This document shows, one piece after another, positions 62,029 to 64,000 of a DNA stretch of 64,000 bases. The stretch's first letter is position 1. Every line of letters starts with the position of its first letter. A program made the translations under genes and the position numbers. The DNA lies in assembly GCF_900107045.1 (NCBI RefSeq), contig NZ_FNON01000010.1, positions 1-64,000 of the forward strand. The letters are read 5' to 3'. The DNA comes from Amycolatopsis xylanica. GTDB lineage: Bacteria > Actinomycetota > Actinomycetes > Mycobacteriales > Pseudonocardiaceae. The notes beneath the pieces are model-generated. The model was not told the DNA's origin, did no database searches, and saw only the letters and a list, made by a program, of their open reading frames with translations.

Positions 62029-62847
62029 GTGATCGAGACCGACTTGACCTTGCCGGACGGCCGCGCACTGCACGCTTACGACACCGGCGGGGACGGGTTG
62101 GCCGTGTTCTGGCACCACGGCACGCCGAACATCGGCGCCCCGCCGAGGCCGCTGTTCACCGAGGAAGTCCGCTGGGTCTCGTTCGACCGGCCCGGATACG
62201 GCGGGTCGACCGCGGTGCCCGAGCGGGACGTGGCGTCGGTGGCGGAGTGTGTCGCCGCCGTGGCCGACGCGTTCGGGATCGAGCGGTTCGCCGTGATGGG
62301 CCATTCGGGTGGAGGTCCGCACGCGCTCGCGTGTGGGGCGTTGCTGCCGGACCGGGTGGTGGGTGTGGTGAGCCTGTCCGGGCTCGCGCCGTTCGACGCC
62401 GAGGGGCTCGATTGGTACGCGGGCATGAACGCGTCCGGCGCGGACGGGTTGCGTGCTGCCGTCGAGGGCCGCGCGGCGAAGGAGCGGTTCGAGGCCGAAG
62501 GCGCCTACGACCCGGCGATGTTCACCGAGGCCGACCATGCCGCGCTGGCGGGGGACTGGGCGTGGGTCGGCGAGGTGGTCGGGCCCGCGCTCGCGGCGGG
62601 CACCAGTGCGCTGATCGACGACGATCTGGCGTTCGTGGGCGCGTGGGGGTTCGATCCCGCCGAGGTCACCGCTCCGGTGCTGCTGGTGCACGGTGAGGAC
62701 GACCGGGTGGTGCCCCACTCGCACAGCGCGTGGCTCGCGAAACGGTGTCCCTCGGCGGAATTCTGGTCTTCGCCCGGCGACGGGCATGTCTCCGTGCTCC
62801 GGCGGGCCGCCGAAGCACGGGACTGGCTGACCCGGCTCTCAGCGTAG
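62029..62847 (+). CDS. Alpha/beta hydrolase
   Basis: 272 aa. The nucleophile elbow is GHSGGG (about S93), the acid in VHGEDDRVVP and the histidine in SPGDGHVSVL. A WHHGTPNIG oxyanion-hole segment precedes. No signal peptide, so cytoplasmic. The GTG start at 62029 lies 14 nt after AAGGAG. Its end overlaps the convergent methyltransferase gene by 9 nt. Substrate unknown. Confidence 0.92.
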   Translation: MIETDLTLPDGRALHAYDTGGDGLAVFWHHGTPNIGAPPRPLFTEEVRWVSFDRPGYGGSTAVPERDVASVAECVAAVADAFGIERFAVMGHSGGGPHALACGALLPDRVVGVVSLSGLAPFDAEGLDWYAGMNASGADGLRAAVEGRAAKERFEAEGAYDPAMFTEADHAALAGDWAWVGEVVGPALAAGTSALIDDDLAFVGAWGFDPAEVTAPVLLVHGEDDRVVPHSHSAWLAKRCPSAEFWSSPGDGHVSVLRRAAEARDWLTRLSA

Positions 62848-63429
62848 GCGGCGGGCCCGCAGCACGATGTCGGCGTGATGCGGGTTGTCGTGCGGGACGT
62901 CGACGCGCGCGCGGTTCTCGTGGCGCTCGATCACCCAGTCGTCGTCGAGCAGCTCCGCGATCTCGGACGGCTGGTAGAACTCGCTCGGGTCGGGACCGGA
63001 CCAGCCTTCGGGCGGCGAGCCTTCGATGAGGTGGCTGACCACGAGCAGCGTGCCGCCAGGCGCGACGGCGTCGAGCACACCGCGCAGCGTGGCGTGGTCT
63101 TCTTCGTGCAGCACGGGAAAGTACTGCGCGGACACGAGATCGAAGCTCCGGCTCGGTGGCGGGGAGACCCTCGGATCGGTCTGCTGCCAGTCGATCCCGG
63201 AGGCGGGGCCCGCCGCCTCGGCCGCACGGGCGAGCGCCACCGGGGAGATGTCGATCGCGGTCACCTTCCAGCCCTTGCCCGCGAGCCAGATCGCGTCGCC
63301 GCCCTCACCGCAGCCGAGATCCAGCGCCTTGCCCGGCTTCATGTCCTCGACCTCGACGCACAGCGCGCCGTTCGGGCGGCCGCTCCAGCGCCGCTCGCGG
63401 TACATCTCATCCCAGAATTCCTGATCCAT
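62839..63429 (-). CDS. Class I SAM-dependent methyltransferase (small)
   Basis: 196 aa with ALDLGCGEGGDAIWLAGKGWKVTAIDISPVALARA (SAM-binding motif I) and DLVSAQYFPVLHEED, resembling TehB/thiol-methyltransferase-type enzymes. ATG 63429 (MDQEFWDEMYRERRW, typical start) was preferred to the GTG at 63438. It converges with the alpha/beta hydrolase gene (9-nt overlap) and is divergent from the MFS transporter gene. Confidence 0.9.
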   Translation of the reverse strand: MDQEFWDEMYRERRWSGRPNGALCVEVEDMKPGKALDLGCGEGGDAIWLAGKGWKVTAIDISPVALARAAEAAGPASGIDWQQTDPRVSPPPSRSFDLVSAQYFPVLHEEDHATLRGVLDAVAPGGTLLVVSHLIEGSPPEGWSGPDPSEFYQPSEIAELLDDDWVIERHENRARVDVPHDNPHHADIVLRARRLR

Positions 63430-63471
63430 ACCGTCCACAGTGCGCGCGGGATTGCGATTCCGCCAAATCGG

Positions 63472-63488
63472 TTTGCCACTTTGGCAAA
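63472..63488. promoter_or_regulatory. Palindrome TTTGCCA-CTT-TGGCAAA
   Basis: 7-bp perfect arms with a 3-bp spacer in the intergenic region between the divergent methyltransferase and MFS genes. It is AT-richer than its surroundings; a candidate regulator site. Confidence 0.55.
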
Positions 63489-63526
63489 GTCGCGCCGGGG
63501 CCGGGTAGATCTGCTTGGATCATGCG

Positions 63527-64000
63527 ATGGGGCGGCGATCTTTGGGGCGGAAGTTCGGCTGGCTCTGGGCCGCGTACGCGGTCAGTTCCTACGGGTCCGG
63601 ACTGGGCTTCGGCGCGTTTTCGGTGCTGGCGATCATGGTGCTGCACGTGGGACCGGCCGCGGTGTCGGTGCTGTCGGCCGCCGGGCTGGCGGCCGGGGCG
63701 GTGCTCGCCGTCCCGCTCGGGCCGTGGGTGGAGTTCCGGCGCAAGCGGCCGGTGATGATCGCGATGGACCTGATCCGGTTCGCCGCGCTGCTGAGCATCC
63801 CCCTGGCGTTCGCGTTCGGGTGGCTCAGTTTCGTGCAGCTGCTGGTGGTGTCGGTGCTCGTGGCCGCCGCCAAGATCGCGTTCACCTCCGCGAGCGGCGC
63901 CTACCTGAAAACGCTTGTGCCGCAAGAGGATCTGCTGGTCGCTAATGCCCGGTTCGAGTCGACGACCTGGAGCTCCGTCGCGCTCGGCCCACCGCTCGGC
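63527..64000 (+). CDS. MFS transporter, N-terminal part (runs off the window)
   Basis: An ATG at 63527 opens a frame that remains open to base 64000 (158 codons). The product starts MGRRSLGRKFGWLWAAYAVS and has at least four or five hydrophobic helices with the loop PWVEFRRKRPVMIAMDLIRFAA, which resembles the MFS loop-2/3 motif. The ending ANARFESTTWSSVALGPPLG fits the MFS_3 drug/macrolide exporter group. It is divergent from the small methyltransferase gene. Substrate and C-terminal half are unseen. Confidence 0.82.
   Translation, partial: MGRRSLGRKFGWLWAAYAVSSYGSGLGFGAFSVLAIMVLHVGPAAVSVLSAAGLAAGAVLAVPLGPWVEFRRKRPVMIAMDLIRFAALLSIPLAFAFGWLSFVQLLVVSVLVAAAKIAFTSASGAYLKTLVPQEDLLVANARFESTTWSSVALGPPLG

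Overview
High-GC (about 70%) actinomycete chromosome. Frequent GTG starts, 4-nt ATGA/GTGA gene overlaps, probable leaderless starts, an AfsR-type SARP regulator, STAND regulators, XRE/DUF5753 plus DUF397 pairs, a DUF222-HNH protein and many secreted enzymes point to a Pseudonocardiaceae-like genus such as Amycolatopsis. That placement is inference from gene style; no rRNA gene or marker is present. No tRNA, rRNA, CRISPR array or large biosynthetic cluster was seen.

Layout. 1-1.9 kb: the 5' end of an IS481-type transposase next to an AbiE type IV toxin-antitoxin pair with a palindromic operator at its start codon. 2-10.9 kb: a tandem glycine riboswitch heading gcvP-gcvT-gcvH-glyA-lipA-sdaA-gntR, a glycine-to-serine-to-pyruvate pathway that includes the lipoylation enzyme its H protein needs. 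11-13 kb: a DUF222-HNH gene bracketed by two inverted copies of a roughly 165-bp element. 13-15.6 kb: a MocR regulator divergent from an AhpD-like gene and a PEP-mutase-like gene. 15.7-21.5 kb: a LytS/LytTR two-component system in series with two sodium:solute (acetate-type) symporters and their small membrane partners. 21.6-25 kb: a STAND regulator, a secreted protein and a CPCC-motif protein. 25-32.5 kb: a mannoside locus (LacI, ManA, sugar ABC transporter, secreted GH92 mannosidase) with three matching GACAACGTTGTC-type operators.

32.6-40.7 kb is mixed: an ABC-2 exporter, DUF3817, MarR, thiamine-binding protein, thioredoxin/TPR chaperone, XRE-DUF397 pair and a zinc metallopeptidase. 40.8-49.2 kb: glycogen phosphorylase; a cysteine dioxygenase/rhodanese operon preceded by a short leader ORF with tandem Cys codons and a complementary stem (a candidate cysteine attenuator); an ABC ATPase; enoyl-CoA hydratase; two methyltransferases; an acid phosphatase. 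49.3-64 kb: GH18 enzyme, AfsR-type SARP, M43 metalloprotease, two TetR regulators (one sharing a two-operator region with a molybdopterin oxidoreductase), a calcium-propeller-like secreted protein, an atypical SDR, an I36 inhibitor-like protein, an SGNH hydrolase, an alpha/beta hydrolase, a methyltransferase and the start of an MFS transporter.

Two families of long intergenic palindromes recur. One is a 44-bp hairpin with a GGTTCTAACC core (five members, one cut by the IS element). The other is a nested palindrome built from GGGATAAAGCGGGCTTTATCCC (three members). They sit at gene 3' ends, mostly between convergent genes, and probably serve as bidirectional terminators. The most novel-looking observations are the inverted-repeat-flanked HNH unit, the palindrome families with an IS insertion inside one, and the cysteine leader.
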